DNA of 64,000 nt from Alphaproteobacteria bacterium. GTDB lineage: Bacteria > Pseudomonadota > Alphaproteobacteria > UBA8366 > GCA-2717185. Under the pieces are notes generated by a model. It saw only the letters and a list, made by a program, of their open reading frames with translations. It was not told the DNA's origin and made no database searches. Shown here piece after piece: positions 17,982-28,240 of this stretch. Every line of letters starts with the position of its first letter. Within the stretch, counting starts at the first letter, position 1. Made by a program: the position numbers and the translations under genes. The stretch is taken from NCBI GenBank assembly GCA_040905865.1, contig JBBDQU010000072.1, positions 1 through 64,000 on the forward strand. Direction: 5' to 3'.

Positions 17982-18847
17982 ATCAGATCATGGTTTGCGC
18001 GGCTTGCCTGGTAAGCCCTGGCCAGCGCGGCAAATCCGGCGATATCGATGGTTTCGGCGCGCGCGGTGGCGGTAATGCCGGCACTGTCGAGTAGCCCGGC
18101 CGGATCCCGAACCAGCCCCTTCAGCGCGGCCCGCAGCATTTTCCGGCGCTGCCCGAAAGCTGCCGCCGTCACTTTTTGCAGCGCTTCGCGGTCCACCGGA
18201 TGCGGTAAGTTCGTATAGGGAGTCAGCGAGACAACCGCGGAATCGACCCTGGGCGGCGGGGTAAACGCGCGCGCTGGCACATTGAATATCCGCTCTGTCT
18301 GGCAACGCCAGTTCGCCAGGACCGAAAGACGCCCATAGGCCGGGTCGCCGGCCCGGGCGACAATCCTGTCCGCGACTTCCCGCTGGAACATCAGCGTCAT
18401 GCCCGTGATTGAATCGGTCCCGATCAGCCAGCCGACCAGCAGATGCGTGCCCACATTATAAGGCAGGTTGGATACCAGCCGTCGCGGGGCATCGCCAAGA
18501 CAGTCAAAATCCAGCGTCCGGGCATCCGCTTCGATGATTTCCAGCCGACCGCGTGCTGCGTCCCGCAGGGGCTGCAATGCCTCAATGCAGCGGGCGTCGC
18601 GCTCGATCGCGATAACCCGGCGCGCGCCGGCGATCAGCAGGGCGCGGGTAAGTCCGCCCGGTCCGGGGCCGACTTCGATGACTGTCCCTGAAGTGATGTC
18701 GCCCGCGGCGCGGGCGATCCGGCCCGTCAGGTTCAGGTCGAGCAGAAAATGTTGCCCCAGCGCCTTTTTAGCAGCGAGACCATATGTCGTGATTGTCTCG
18801 CGCAGGGGTGGCAGGGCGGCGATGGCGCCAGGGAAAGTTTCAGGCAT
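17978..18847 (-). CDS. rsmA: 16S rRNA dimethyladenosine transferase RsmA (KsgA)
   Basis: RsmA dimethylates two adjacent adenosines in 16S rRNA helix 45. The 289-residue protein has KKALGQHFLLD, the SAM-binding VIEVGPGPGGLTRALL and the catalytic NLPYNV motif. ATG 18847 overlaps the pdxA stop by 8 nt; an upstream start at 18877 would overlap more. It is the last gene of the lpt-surA-pdxA-rsmA operon. Confidence 0.96.
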   Translation of the reverse strand: MPETFPGAIAALPPLRETITTYGLAAKKALGQHFLLDLNLTGRIARAAGDITSGTVIEVGPGPGGLTRALLIAGARRVIAIERDARCIEALQPLRDAARGRLEIIEADARTLDFDCLGDAPRRLVSNLPYNVGTHLLVGWLIGTDSITGMTLMFQREVADRIVARAGDPAYGRLSVLANWRCQTERIFNVPARAFTPPPRVDSAVVSLTPYTNLPHPVDREALQKVTAAAFGQRRKMLRAALKGLVRDPAGLLDSAGITATARAETIDIAGFAALARAYQASRANHDLI

Positions 18848-19868
18848 GGCCTGCGTCGGCGGTGGTAATGCCGGCAAGTCGGCGGTCCGCCATCATGGCC
18901 GCCATCCTGAGTGCGGCAATGAGGCTGCGTTCGTCGGCGACGCCGGTGCCGGCGATCTCGAATGCGGTGCCATGGTCCGGCGATGTCCGGATGAACGGCA
19001 GGCCGATGGTCACGTTGACGGCGGAAAAGAAATCGATCGTCTTGATCGGGATCAGGGCCTGATCGTGATACATGCAGATCGCGGCGTCGTATTCGCTTCG
19101 CGCACGCTCATGAAACAGGGTATCCGAAGGGGCGGGCCCGCGAACCGACAGGCCAGCGCGCTTCAGTTTTTCGATTGCCGGCGCGATGATGTCCGTATCC
19201 TCCCGGCCCATGGTGCCGCCTTCGCCGGCGTGGGGATTCAGGCCGGCGATAACGATATGCGGCTGCGCGATGCCGAAATCACGCGTCAGGGCGGCGGCGG
19301 TGATGTTTGCGGTTTCAATGATGGCGTCCTCGGTCAGCGCCTGGATAGAGTCGCGGAGGGAAATATGGACACTCAGCGGTACGACCCGAAGCGATGCGCA
19401 GGCGAGCATCATGACCGCACGCGATCCGTCGCCGGCCAGTTCGGCCAGGTAATCAGTGTGACCGTTGTGATGGAAGCCCGCCTGGGTCAGGGTCAGTTTG
19501 TGAATCGGGTTTGTCACGACGGCGGCGGCGCGGCCCGTGACCACCAGGTCCACGGCCTCGTCGATCGCCGCGATCACGGCGCCCGCATGCGCCGGGTCAG
19601 CGGTGCCGGGTATCGGAAAATTACTGAGCGGACGCGACAGAACGGGCAGCGCGTCCGCGAATATTGCCGCGGCTTCCTCCGGCGCACCGATCGGCGTGAT
19701 TGGAACAAGCCAGCCCAGCCGTTCGGCAAGGGTCGCGAGGCGGTCGGCATCGTCGATCATGAAGAACGGCGGTACAGCCTCGGATTCTCGTGCGAGCCAG
19801 GCCTTCAGCGCCACCTCGCCGCCAATGCCGGCGGGTTCGCCCATGGTGAGCACAAGCGGGCCGGCCAC
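18840..19868 (-). CDS. pdxA: 4-hydroxythreonine-4-phosphate dehydrogenase
   Basis: PdxA oxidises 4-phosphohydroxy-L-threonine in the DXP-dependent vitamin B6 pathway. Key features in the 342 residues are TMGEPAGIGGEV at the start, the metal-binding His in HNGHTDYLAELAG, GLNPHAGEGGTMG and the CMYHDQALIPIKTI motif. The surA-pdxA-rsmA order is conserved across proteobacteria; six bases separate it from surA. Confidence 0.96.
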   Translation of the reverse strand: MAGPLVLTMGEPAGIGGEVALKAWLARESEAVPPFFMIDDADRLATLAERLGWLVPITPIGAPEEAAAIFADALPVLSRPLSNFPIPGTADPAHAGAVIAAIDEAVDLVVTGRAAAVVTNPIHKLTLTQAGFHHNGHTDYLAELAGDGSRAVMMLACASLRVVPLSVHISLRDSIQALTEDAIIETANITAAALTRDFGIAQPHIVIAGLNPHAGEGGTMGREDTDIIAPAIEKLKRAGLSVRGPAPSDTLFHERARSEYDAAICMYHDQALIPIKTIDFFSAVNVTIGLPFIRTSPDHGTAFEIAGTGVADERSLIAALRMAAMMADRRLAGITTADAGHA

Positions 19869-19874
19869 GGGTCT

Positions 19875-21203
19875 TTATTCCCGCAGGTCGACATAGGCAT
19901 TGCGGCGCAGATCCCGCAGATATTGCCTGGAAAGCAGTTCAAAGCGTTTGTTGGTCAGTTGGTCCTGAACTTCCTTCCGGTCGGGCAGGTTCGTCATGGG
20001 GGCCTCACGCCCGCATACAACGAACAGGATCACGGGGCCGGCGTCCGATACGACCGGCTGGCTTGCCTCTCCGACGTTTAGCGTGCCGACCGCGGCCTGA
20101 ATATTCTGCGGCAAATCGCCAAGCCTGATATTGCCGAGCGATCCGCTTTCGCTGGTACCGACGGATTCGATCAGGGCAGGCAGGTCGTCGCATCCGGTTA
20201 TGGCGGTTCGGATCTGATCGGCTGCCGCCTGTTGCGCCTCCGTTTCCGCCGCCGTTGCGCCTTTGGCCAGGGGGAAGACGATCTGCCGCAGGTCGATAAC
20301 GGTATCGCCGACATCACTCCCTGCCACCGTCTGTCGGTCGCGCAGGTACAGCAGATGATAGCCGGCGACCGTCCGAATCGGGTCGCTGACATCTCCCGGG
20401 TTCATCGATGCAATCGCGGCGTCCAGTTCGTCGCTCAGCAGTCCTGCCTGAATCCAGCCGAGATCGCCTCCGACCGAAGCTGTCGTGCTCTGCGAAAAGG
20501 ACCGGGCAAGCGCGGCGAAATTGGAGCCGGCGTTCAACTGATCCTTCAGCCGGAGCGCTGTCCGGCGGACTTCGTCTTCCTGGTTCGGGTCGTCGATGCC
20601 CAGCAGGATTTCCGAGACCCGCAACCGGGGCTGACTGAGTTGGGACTCGATCCGGGCCAGTTCTTCATCAATAGCGTCGTCGCTGACCCTGGCCTCGCTG
20701 CGTAATTTACGGCTGACGGTACGGCCCCAGGCGATTTCCGCTTCCAGTTTCTTGCGCAGTGTGGCGATGGAAATCTGTCTGCTCTGCAACAGCTTTTCCA
20801 GGTCGCCGGGTTGCATCTGGTTTCGCTCTTCAAGGGTGCGGATCGCGTTGTCTATGTCGCGGTCGCTGACCGTAATATTTTGTTTTTTAGCTTCCTGTAG
20901 CTGCATTTCCTCGTCGACGAGGGTGCGCAGGATCTGCTGCGACAGGCGTCGCTGGTTATCGGCGGTATTGGGCATTCCGGTCGAAAACATGACGAATTTC
21001 ATGCGTTCGATGACGTCCAGGACGGAAACGACCCTGTCGTTGACGACCGCCGCGATCCGCAACACGCCCTGCGCCTGAAGCGGCGCGGCGCCGCAGGCGA
21101 ACAATACGATGATCACGGCGATAATCTGTTTAACGATGCGACGGCCCGCGGCGCTTGGGCGACCGGACAATCCCTTCCCGTTGATTTTCAATATTGTGTC
21201 CAT
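19875..21203 (-). CDS. surA: Periplasmic chaperone/peptidyl-prolyl isomerase SurA
   Basis: SurA escorts outer-membrane proteins to BAM. The 442-residue precursor has a signal peptide (hydrophobic IIAVIIVLFACGAAPLQAQ, about 27-45), the SurA N-terminal helical domain (IAAVVNDRVVSVLDVIERM), a parvulin domain with GGDLGWIQAG and a second, weaker parvulin-like region. I chose ATG 21203 because it starts the signal peptide and lies one base after the lptD stop; the open frame to 21341 reads through lptD. Confidence 0.93.
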   Translation of the reverse strand: MDTILKINGKGLSGRPSAAGRRIVKQIIAVIIVLFACGAAPLQAQGVLRIAAVVNDRVVSVLDVIERMKFVMFSTGMPNTADNQRRLSQQILRTLVDEEMQLQEAKKQNITVSDRDIDNAIRTLEERNQMQPGDLEKLLQSRQISIATLRKKLEAEIAWGRTVSRKLRSEARVSDDAIDEELARIESQLSQPRLRVSEILLGIDDPNQEDEVRRTALRLKDQLNAGSNFAALARSFSQSTTASVGGDLGWIQAGLLSDELDAAIASMNPGDVSDPIRTVAGYHLLYLRDRQTVAGSDVGDTVIDLRQIVFPLAKGATAAETEAQQAAADQIRTAITGCDDLPALIESVGTSESGSLGNIRLGDLPQNIQAAVGTLNVGEASQPVVSDAGPVILFVVCGREAPMTNLPDRKEVQDQLTNKRFELLSRQYLRDLRRNAYVDLRE

Positions 21204-21204
21204 G

Positions 21205-23367
21205 CTAGTACACCTGTGATGCAACCGCGCCCAGATGCTTGAAGGATACCCGGAAGATGATGGAATCTGCCGGATCGAAATCCGCGTCCCTTGTAAATCG
21301 GCGTTCCGCATCCGCGGTAAATATGACGCATTCATCTTCATAGGTTATACGCATTCCGCTGAAAAGTGTTCCCCCATTGCTGTCGAGGTCCCGATGGGTC
21401 TGGGCGGATACGGTCCAGAAATCGTTAATCTTCGATTGCGCTGAAATGCGGATTTCTTCCCGTTCCTCCAGCGCCGCCTCGTTCGGATCTGCGGCGATGA
21501 ACAGATAGTTACTGCTGATCCGAAATGCATCCGTGCCGGCGGTAAACCCCAATTCATTACGTACGAAATCCAATGCGTCGTCGTCGGCGCGGAAGCGATA
21601 AAGAAGATCGAGGTAGCGGTTCGGGCGGACGTCGACGCGCCCAACGATATTGGAAACATGGCGTTCGATGCCGAACTGATTGGCGAGATCCTCATCGGCA
21701 TGAATCCGGTAGCTCTGGCCGATGAACGCTGTCGTCTGGCCGTCCCCGGCGCCGAACACCCCCATATTCAGGCCGTATACAACCTTTTGACCGCTTTCGA
21801 CCCGGTCGATACCGGGGAAACGGTCGGCGCTGAGAATGTTGGTGTCGTCGATTTCCACAACCGTGCTGTCCTCGCTGGGGATGGCGCCCGGATTGCTGCC
21901 ATTGGGGGCGAGAACGACTGCTGCGATCGGCTCTATGAGTTGTCTGCTGGAACCGGAATTCCGAACGAACGGGTATCGCCAATGGGCCGAGACCTGCGGA
22001 AATATGCGTCCAGTAAACCCGTCATCTTCCGAAATTGCGGCGCTGTTGTGCTCAACATGGTAGAGGTCGTTGCGCAGGCTAGCGCTGAAGGTCGTGATAT
22101 GGCCCGCATCGGCGATGAAAGGCAGTTCATAGCCCATTTCCAGCGACATCATCTGCACATCCGACCTGTCCCCGCGGTACAGCGATCTGAAGCTGGCGTC
22201 GATCACGTACTTCCCTCCCCAACGGGACGGCTGGCCGACATGATTGAAGTCGAGCAGGGGAGCGATCTTTGGCGTGTTCGGCCGCAATCCGCTGCGCAGA
22301 TCCTGAAACAGGAATATATTGCCGGCCGCATAATTGCGTCCGCGGAATCCCTCGATGAACGCGTTTGTTTCCAGTGAATTGCCGGGGCTGCCGAAAAATT
22401 TGAATGTGCGCAGATAGCTGCGGTCGGTGGCACGTTCTACGTCAAAACCGGTGCGCCAGGTGTCGTCAATATCGAACCTGCCATGGCCAAAAACGTGACC
22501 GCGGATTTCGTCTTTCCGGATTTCCTCGACAACATTCGAGCCGATCCGCCGATCCGCCTCCGCGAGGCTGCCTGAAAATTCGATGATGCCCGAATCAAAT
22601 CGCTGCCGGTATTCTCCGGCGAATACGACGCCTTCGCCTTTGGTAATTATCGGTGCGAAGGTGATATCCTTGCTGTTGTCGATGGCCCAGAAATACGGAA
22701 CCTGCGTGAAGGCGCCCAACTGGCCGCTGGACCCGAATGACGGCGTCAAAAAGCCGCTCTTCCGGTCGACTGTCGGGTCCGGGTGCATAAAATATGGCGT
22801 GTAGGCAACCGGGTAGCCATATATTTCCATCCACGCATGCTTGTACCGAATTTCCTGCGCGGCCTTGTCATGTACAATCGTGTTGGCCTTGATCTGCCAC
22901 AATGGTGCCTTTTCGGGATTTTCCCTGCAGACCTCGCAGGGCGAATATAAAGCCTTGCTCAAAACTGTCCGGTTTCCGTTCGTCCGTTGGCCGGAATTGG
23001 CGGCAAACCGGCTGTTATCCGCCAGCAGAATCTTGATTCTATGGATGACGCCATCCCGCATGGACTCGGTCAGTTCGACGTAGTCGGCGAATACGGTATC
23101 CCCTCCCGGCTCCAGCAGAATGACATTACCCGAAGCGGTGACTGTATTGCTTTTCTGGTTGTAGCTGACCGTATCGGCAAACAGCAGCCGCTCGCCCTGG
23201 GTGATTTCGACATTTCCCCTGGCGACGACGTTGCCCAGTTCCTGATCCTGCGTCAATTCATCCGCCTGAATCAGCACCGGTATGTTCAGGTCCTGACCCG
23301 TCGCCGAAAACGATATGGCAAGCAGAAGACCGATAACGGCGAATATGCGACAATGGAACACCATCAT
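21205..23367 (-). CDS. lptD: LPS-assembly outer-membrane protein LptD
   Basis: LptD is the outer-membrane translocon that inserts lipopolysaccharide. The 720 residues comprise a signal peptide, an OstA/LptA-like jellyroll (VLIQADELTQDQELGNVVARG) and a long beta-barrel domain. Cysteines in SPCEVC after the jellyroll and in DECVIF near the C-terminus are placed for the interdomain disulfide known from the family. It overlaps lptG by 4 nt and precedes surA, its folding chaperone. Confidence 0.95.
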   Translation of the reverse strand: MMVFHCRIFAVIGLLLAISFSATGQDLNIPVLIQADELTQDQELGNVVARGNVEITQGERLLFADTVSYNQKSNTVTASGNVILLEPGGDTVFADYVELTESMRDGVIHRIKILLADNSRFAANSGQRTNGNRTVLSKALYSPCEVCRENPEKAPLWQIKANTIVHDKAAQEIRYKHAWMEIYGYPVAYTPYFMHPDPTVDRKSGFLTPSFGSSGQLGAFTQVPYFWAIDNSKDITFAPIITKGEGVVFAGEYRQRFDSGIIEFSGSLAEADRRIGSNVVEEIRKDEIRGHVFGHGRFDIDDTWRTGFDVERATDRSYLRTFKFFGSPGNSLETNAFIEGFRGRNYAAGNIFLFQDLRSGLRPNTPKIAPLLDFNHVGQPSRWGGKYVIDASFRSLYRGDRSDVQMMSLEMGYELPFIADAGHITTFSASLRNDLYHVEHNSAAISEDDGFTGRIFPQVSAHWRYPFVRNSGSSRQLIEPIAAVVLAPNGSNPGAIPSEDSTVVEIDDTNILSADRFPGIDRVESGQKVVYGLNMGVFGAGDGQTTAFIGQSYRIHADEDLANQFGIERHVSNIVGRVDVRPNRYLDLLYRFRADDDALDFVRNELGFTAGTDAFRISSNYLFIAADPNEAALEEREEIRISAQSKINDFWTVSAQTHRDLDSNGGTLFSGMRITYEDECVIFTADAERRFTRDADFDPADSIIFRVSFKHLGAVASQVY

Positions 23368-24464
23368 CCGTCCTCGAAATGAAACAGCATGGCGATGCCG
23401 AGAAGCCCGCTAACGCCGGCGGGCGCCCATGCCGCGAGTGTGCTGGGAATGCTCGCTGACTGACCGAGTGCGTATACAAGGTCGGACGCAAAATACAGCA
23501 AAAAACCGCTGAAGGCGGCGCCGGCAATCGAAGCCGAAGCGCCGACGCGTCCCGTGGTCCGCAGCGAAAATATCGCGGCTATCAGGATCATGGCCGCGAG
23601 GAGGACAGGGCTGGCCAGCAGCGACTGCCAGTACAACTTGTGCCGGAGGCCGGAAAACCCGGCGCTTTCCAGATTTGCGACGAACGAGGGCAGTTCCCAG
23701 AACGACAGTGTTTCGGGCGATGCGAAACTGTCCAGGATCTTGTTCAGTGTGAGATCCGTGTTCAGCCGGTAACGGTCGACGTGATAGGTGGTTGTGTTAG
23801 GCTGCGAAATCCAGGCATTCGAGATATCCCAGTAACCATCCTTGAGTTGCGCGCTTTCCGCGTCGATCCGTCCGGTGAACCGATCCTCGCCTTCATACAG
23901 GAAGATCGTGACCTGTTGGAGCGACATATCCGACTGGGCCACCCGGGTGGCGTGGATGACGGATTGCCCGCCGACGTCGGATTGCCGCAGCCACAATCCG
24001 CCGCTCGAGACCGACAACAGGCTGGTGGACTGATTGAGATATTGGGATTCGAGCTTTTCAAATTTGGAAAGCATCACTGCTGCGACGGGATTGAAGACGG
24101 TGACCTGAAAGACGCCGACCAGTAGTGCGATGCAGATCGTCGGTGCCAGAATCTGCCAGACGGAGATCCCCGCCGCACGCGAAACGACGAGTTCGTTGGC
24201 CCTGGACAGTCGCCAGAACGCGAGCGTCGCGCCGAACAGAATGCAGAAAGGCAACATCTGCTGTATTAGATGCGGCAGTTTGAACAGGCTCATCTGGATC
24301 ACGATTGAAAGGGCGACATCTTCCTTGTCGGCTGACCTGCGCAGCATTTCGACGATGTCGAACATCAGGACGACCGCTGTAATACCCGCGAAGACGCTGG
24401 CCAGCCAGAAGCCGAAATGACGCGCCAGATAAGCCGACAGTGTTGCTGACAATACCATGGCCAT
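23364..24464 (-). CDS. lptG: LPS export permease LptG
   Basis: LptG pairs with LptF in the inner-membrane LptB2FG extractor. The 366-residue protein has three N-terminal membrane helices, a periplasmic beta-jellyroll and three C-terminal helices. The family motif FWRLSRANELVVSRAAGIS (about 107-125) precedes the third helix. The second-gene position after lptF and the sequence type identify it as LptG rather than LptF. No lptB gene lies in the window. Confidence 0.92.
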   Translation of the reverse strand: MAMVLSATLSAYLARHFGFWLASVFAGITAVVLMFDIVEMLRRSADKEDVALSIVIQMSLFKLPHLIQQMLPFCILFGATLAFWRLSRANELVVSRAAGISVWQILAPTICIALLVGVFQVTVFNPVAAVMLSKFEKLESQYLNQSTSLLSVSSGGLWLRQSDVGGQSVIHATRVAQSDMSLQQVTIFLYEGEDRFTGRIDAESAQLKDGYWDISNAWISQPNTTTYHVDRYRLNTDLTLNKILDSFASPETLSFWELPSFVANLESAGFSGLRHKLYWQSLLASPVLLAAMILIAAIFSLRTTGRVGASASIAGAAFSGFLLYFASDLVYALGQSASIPSTLAAWAPAGVSGLLGIAMLFHFEDG

Positions 24465-24467
24465 TGC

Positions 24468-25586
24468 CTATTGCGCCGGAAGGGAGGCTGGAATGTCGCG
24501 CCTGCGCGACTGTCCGAACAGAAGGTAGATGGCTATCAGCAAGGGTACGATAGTCACCAGATACATGCCCGGAATGGCGGCCGCGTAGCGTGTAGCCAGA
24601 TTATTCATGCTGACCTGTCCGATCGCGACAACGGTGACCAGTGCGATAGCAATCAGGATCGTTTTCGTCTGCCCGCGCCGGCTGAAGGGCATGATCAGCA
24701 GCATTGCGATGCCGATTGCACTGTAGGTAACAGGCAGCATGATCATCGTCAGTCTATTATGGCCTTCCGCGATCAGCTTGTCCCGGTTGTGCTGTTCATC
24801 CGGCGAATTTCCGGGAAACAGCAGGGTCGGCAGGAACCGTTCGCGCGGATCGCGGTAGCGGGTTTCCCTTGCTTCCGGGCTGTTGCCGATTTCGACGACA
24901 TACCGGTCGAAATACAGCAGAGACATTTCGCCCTTCGACCGGTCGAATTGTTGCCGGTTGCCATTGATCAGAATGACGCGCGGGCCTTCCTCGGACTGCA
25001 CGATGGCGCCGCGTTCGGCCATCATCGTGACCTGGTCGCGGCTGCTGTCGCGGCTGTCATGCACCAGGATACCGCGCAATTCGCCGTCCGACGTGCGGTC
25101 GCGAATAAAGACGGTGACTCCTTCTCCGAGCGAATTAAATACGCCTTCCTGTAGCAGGATGCTGCTGTAGTCGTTCCGGATCTCAAACTGCAATTCCTTG
25201 AACTCGCGATACGACACCGGAAGCAGATAGAGATTGATAACCGCCATGACGACAGCGGCCAGTGCGCCGGCGAACAATCCCGGCCGGGCAATCGTCAGCT
25301 GGCTGACGCCCGCCGAACGCATGACGACGATCTCGCTGTCGGTCGTCAGTCTGTTGTAGGTGAACAGGGTGGCGCAAAAAATGGCAATTGGCAGGACAAT
25401 GGTGAGAAACCGCGGAAGCAGCAGCGAGGCCAAATACGCAAACATCGAAAGCGGCAGACCGCGATTGATGATCAGGTCGACAAGACGCAGCGACTGGGTA
25501 AGCCAGATCGCAAAACACAGAATTACCGAAACGAATACCGTCGCGATGAGGATCTGTTTGAGGATGTAACGCGTCAGAAAATTCAT
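24468..25586 (-). CDS. lptF: LPS export permease LptF
   Basis: LptF forms the LptB2FG transporter with LptG. The 372 residues have the typical start (RYILKQILIATVFVSVILCFAIWL), the TYNRLTTDSEIVVMRSAGVS motif, a periplasmic domain and C-terminal helices containing the FSRRGQTKT loop. It heads the six-gene lptF-lptG-lptD-surA-pdxA-rsmA run. Its promoter must lie in 25587-25776, where I see AT-rich sequence (TAGAAT near 25640) but no confident pair of boxes. Confidence 0.93.
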   Translation of the reverse strand: MNFLTRYILKQILIATVFVSVILCFAIWLTQSLRLVDLIINRGLPLSMFAYLASLLLPRFLTIVLPIAIFCATLFTYNRLTTDSEIVVMRSAGVSQLTIARPGLFAGALAAVVMAVINLYLLPVSYREFKELQFEIRNDYSSILLQEGVFNSLGEGVTVFIRDRTSDGELRGILVHDSRDSSRDQVTMMAERGAIVQSEEGPRVILINGNRQQFDRSKGEMSLLYFDRYVVEIGNSPEARETRYRDPRERFLPTLLFPGNSPDEQHNRDKLIAEGHNRLTMIMLPVTYSAIGIAMLLIMPFSRRGQTKTILIAIALVTVVAIGQVSMNNLATRYAAAIPGMYLVTIVPLLIAIYLLFGQSRRRDIPASLPAQ

Positions 25587-25776
25587 TGCCCATTCATTCT
25601 ATGCCGGATGAGTATTAGCCCGGAACGATCTGATATTCTATCCTTTTTTAGAATCCGTAAAGACCGGAATCAAATCTTTGGTTTACGCTGCCGGGTCCCG
25701 TGTCGAGCCGTGGCGGGGTGGCGAATCGCCTTGATTATCGTGCTCGCAGACCGGTAGCCCGCCCCTGCGGCGGCTC

Positions 25777-26532
25777 CTATTCGTTTTCCAGCCGGGCCTT
25801 CAGATGCGCGATCAGGGGCATCAGGCCGGCGAAAAGGCCGATCAGGAATCCGTAATAACCCTCCCGGTAACCCTTGCGCTGCACGTAACACTTGAAAAAG
25901 CGCGTAAAAACGCGGCGAAAATTGCTGCGGAACGTGCCGATATCGCCTGCCGCACGAAGGTCGCGGGCCTTCATGGTCGTGTAGCGGTCGAAGCGCTGGA
26001 TCATGTCGGAGATATCGCGGTCGTGATAATGAATGATCGGGGTTTTCAGCCGGCGTTTCTCGCCGGTCATGATGACTTCGGGATGGATTGCCTGTCCCCC
26101 GAACCGCTTCGCGCCAGCCGTATACAGGCGCGCAGCGGCGCTGACGCCGAACGATCCGCCCCAGCCATATCGCACCAGCCGGTCACCGATGTAATTGTCG
26201 AATGGTATCAGAAAATAGCCCGGTGCGGCGCCTTCGATGGCGGTTCTGATTTCGGTTGCCAGTTCCGGCGTCGCCCTTTCATCGGCATCGATATGCAGTA
26301 TCCAGTCGCCGGTACAGGCGTCGATTCCCGCGTGCTGGCGTTCAGCCTCGATATCCCATCTGCCTTCGACGATCCGGTCGGCGATCTTCTCGGCGATGGC
26401 CTTCGAGCCATCGGTGCATTTGTCCAGCACGACGACCAGTTCATCCGCGAAGCGGAGTGCCTGGAGGCAGTCGGCCAGCTGTCCTTCCTCATTATGCGCG
26501 ACGACCAGCGCGGAAAGTCGGGGAGAATTCAT
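25777..26532 (-). CDS. Family 2 glycosyltransferase, WaaE/KdtX-like
   Basis: This 251-residue GT-A enzyme has SALVVAHNEEGQLADCL at the nucleotide-sugar site, a DxD-type motif in HIDADERATPEL (about 88-100) and a C-terminal arginine-rich helix (FFKCYVQRKGYREGYYGFLIG) that recalls lipopolysaccharide core beta-glucosyltransferases of the WaaE/KdtX group. A role in LPS core synthesis is inferred from this resemblance and from the lpt genes directly downstream. It is separated from lptF by 190 nt. A stem-forming palindrome (GGCGAATCGCC, about 25722-25732) lies after its stop. Confidence 0.8.
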   Translation of the reverse strand: MNSPRLSALVVAHNEEGQLADCLQALRFADELVVVLDKCTDGSKAIAEKIADRIVEGRWDIEAERQHAGIDACTGDWILHIDADERATPELATEIRTAIEGAAPGYFLIPFDNYIGDRLVRYGWGGSFGVSAAARLYTAGAKRFGGQAIHPEVIMTGEKRRLKTPIIHYHDRDISDMIQRFDRYTTMKARDLRAAGDIGTFRSNFRRVFTRFFKCYVQRKGYREGYYGFLIGLFAGLMPLIAHLKARLENE

Positions 26533-26728
26533 GCGACGCGTTTATGCCCGGTGAACCGCAAATGCAAGGCCATTTCGAATGCTTTACCCGGTCGGCGCCT
26601 TGCGTTTCATTTCCTTTCCGCCGGAACCCGGTTAGACTGCGGCGGAAGGGTGGCGGCGCCGGTGTCCGGCGGCAATCGAATATGCCGTGCCGAATATTTG
26701 GCCGCCTCGTGTCAGTCTGGAGCAAATC

Positions 26729-28204
26729 ATGAAAATCTCTTTCGCCTCGCTTGGTTTCCCGTCATCCGGCGCCGTCGTAGTGGGCGTAAAGGAGGGCGCC
26801 GTCCTGACACCCTCCGCCGAAGACATCGACAAGAAGACTGCCGGCGCCGTGGCGCGCGCGATCTCGGCGAGCCGTTTCACCGGCGCCAAGGGGCAGTCAC
26901 TTGAAATTCTGGCGCCCGCCGGCATCAAAAACAGCAGGGTGCTGCTGGTCGGATATGGGAGCGGCCTGGACGAGCTTGCGCAACAGGCGCTGGGTGGTCG
27001 TATCTGCGCGCATATGAACAATGTGGGTGAAAAAGACGCGCATATCCTGCTGGATAACGACCTTGAAGAAGCAGCGGGTGTTGCGGCCCAGATCGCGCTG
27101 GGGGTGCGGCTGAAAGGCTACCGCTATGACCGCTACCGGACAAAGGAACCCAAGGACAAGAAGCCGACGCTGAAATCGCTGACCCTGCGGCTCAAGGGTG
27201 CTGGCGCGGCGCGCGGTATGTTCCAGGCGCTGGACGCTGTTGCCGATGGTGTGTGGTTCACCCGCGATCTGGTTTCGGCGCCTCCGAACGAGCTCTACCC
27301 GGAAAGTTTCGCAAACCGCGCCAAGGAACTGACCAGGCTGGGGGTCAAGGTCGAGGTGCTGAATGAAAAGCAGATGGCGAAGCTTGGCATGGGCTCGCTA
27401 CTGGGCGTCGGCCAGGGCTCCGAGCGCGAAAGCAAGCTGGTGATCATGCAGTGGAACGGGGCGGCGGCGTCAAAGCGGCCGATTGCCTTTGTCGGCAAGG
27501 GGGTCACGTTCGATACCGGCGGCATATCGCTGAAGCCGGGCGCCGGCATGGAAGACATGAAATGGGACATGGGCGGCGCCGGCACGGTTGCGGGCCTGAT
27601 GAAGGCGCTTGCTGGCCGCAAGGCAAAGGCCAATGTCATTGGCATCCTAGGACTTGTCGAAAACATGCCGGACGGTAATGCGCAACGGCCCGGCGATGTG
27701 GTGACGTCGATGTCCGGCCAGACAATAGAAGTGATCAATACCGACGCCGAAGGGCGACTGGTTCTCGCCGATGCGCTCTGGTACACGCAGGATCGTTTCA
27801 AGCCGCAGTTCATTGTGGACCTCGCGACCCTGACGGGCGCGATCATCATGGGTCTCGGCCATGAATATGCGGGTCTGTTCTCCAATGACGATACGTTGAG
27901 CGAAAACCTCACAGCGGCTGGCAACGCGACCAACGAGAAAGTCTGGCGGTTGCCGATGCACGAAGCCTATGACAAGCAGATCAACAGCGATATCGCCGAC
28001 ATGAAGAATGTCGGCGGCCGGCCAGCCGGGTCGATTACCGCAGCGCAGTTCCTGTTGCGCTTCGTCAACAAGACGCCCTGGGCGCATCTCGATATCGCCG
28101 GGATGGCCTGGTCGACGAAGGACACCGATACGGTTCCGAAAGGGGGAACCGGCTATGGCGTGTTGCTACTCGACCGGCTTGTCCGGGATTATTACGAAGA
28201 CTGA
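26729..28204 (+). CDS. pepA: Leucyl aminopeptidase PepA
   Basis: PepA is an M17 bimetallic cytosolic aminopeptidase. The 491-residue protein has the conserved catalytic region FVGKGVTFDTGGISLKP and the family signature NTDAEGRLVLADAL. The start is ATG 26729 (MKISFASLG), matching the family N-terminus; an upstream in-frame start at 26687 adds 14 unrelated residues. It is divergent from the glycosyltransferase (196-nt gap) and precedes holC, a frequent pairing. Confidence 0.96.
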   Translation: MKISFASLGFPSSGAVVVGVKEGAVLTPSAEDIDKKTAGAVARAISASRFTGAKGQSLEILAPAGIKNSRVLLVGYGSGLDELAQQALGGRICAHMNNVGEKDAHILLDNDLEEAAGVAAQIALGVRLKGYRYDRYRTKEPKDKKPTLKSLTLRLKGAGAARGMFQALDAVADGVWFTRDLVSAPPNELYPESFANRAKELTRLGVKVEVLNEKQMAKLGMGSLLGVGQGSERESKLVIMQWNGAAASKRPIAFVGKGVTFDTGGISLKPGAGMEDMKWDMGGAGTVAGLMKALAGRKAKANVIGILGLVENMPDGNAQRPGDVVTSMSGQTIEVINTDAEGRLVLADALWYTQDRFKPQFIVDLATLTGAIIMGLGHEYAGLFSNDDTLSENLTAAGNATNEKVWRLPMHEAYDKQINSDIADMKNVGGRPAGSITAAQFLLRFVNKTPWAHLDIAGMAWSTKDTDTVPKGGTGYGVLLLDRLVRDYYED

Positions 28205-28240
28205 TGAGCGCCGGACGTTCCGGCCGGTACGGCGAACGAC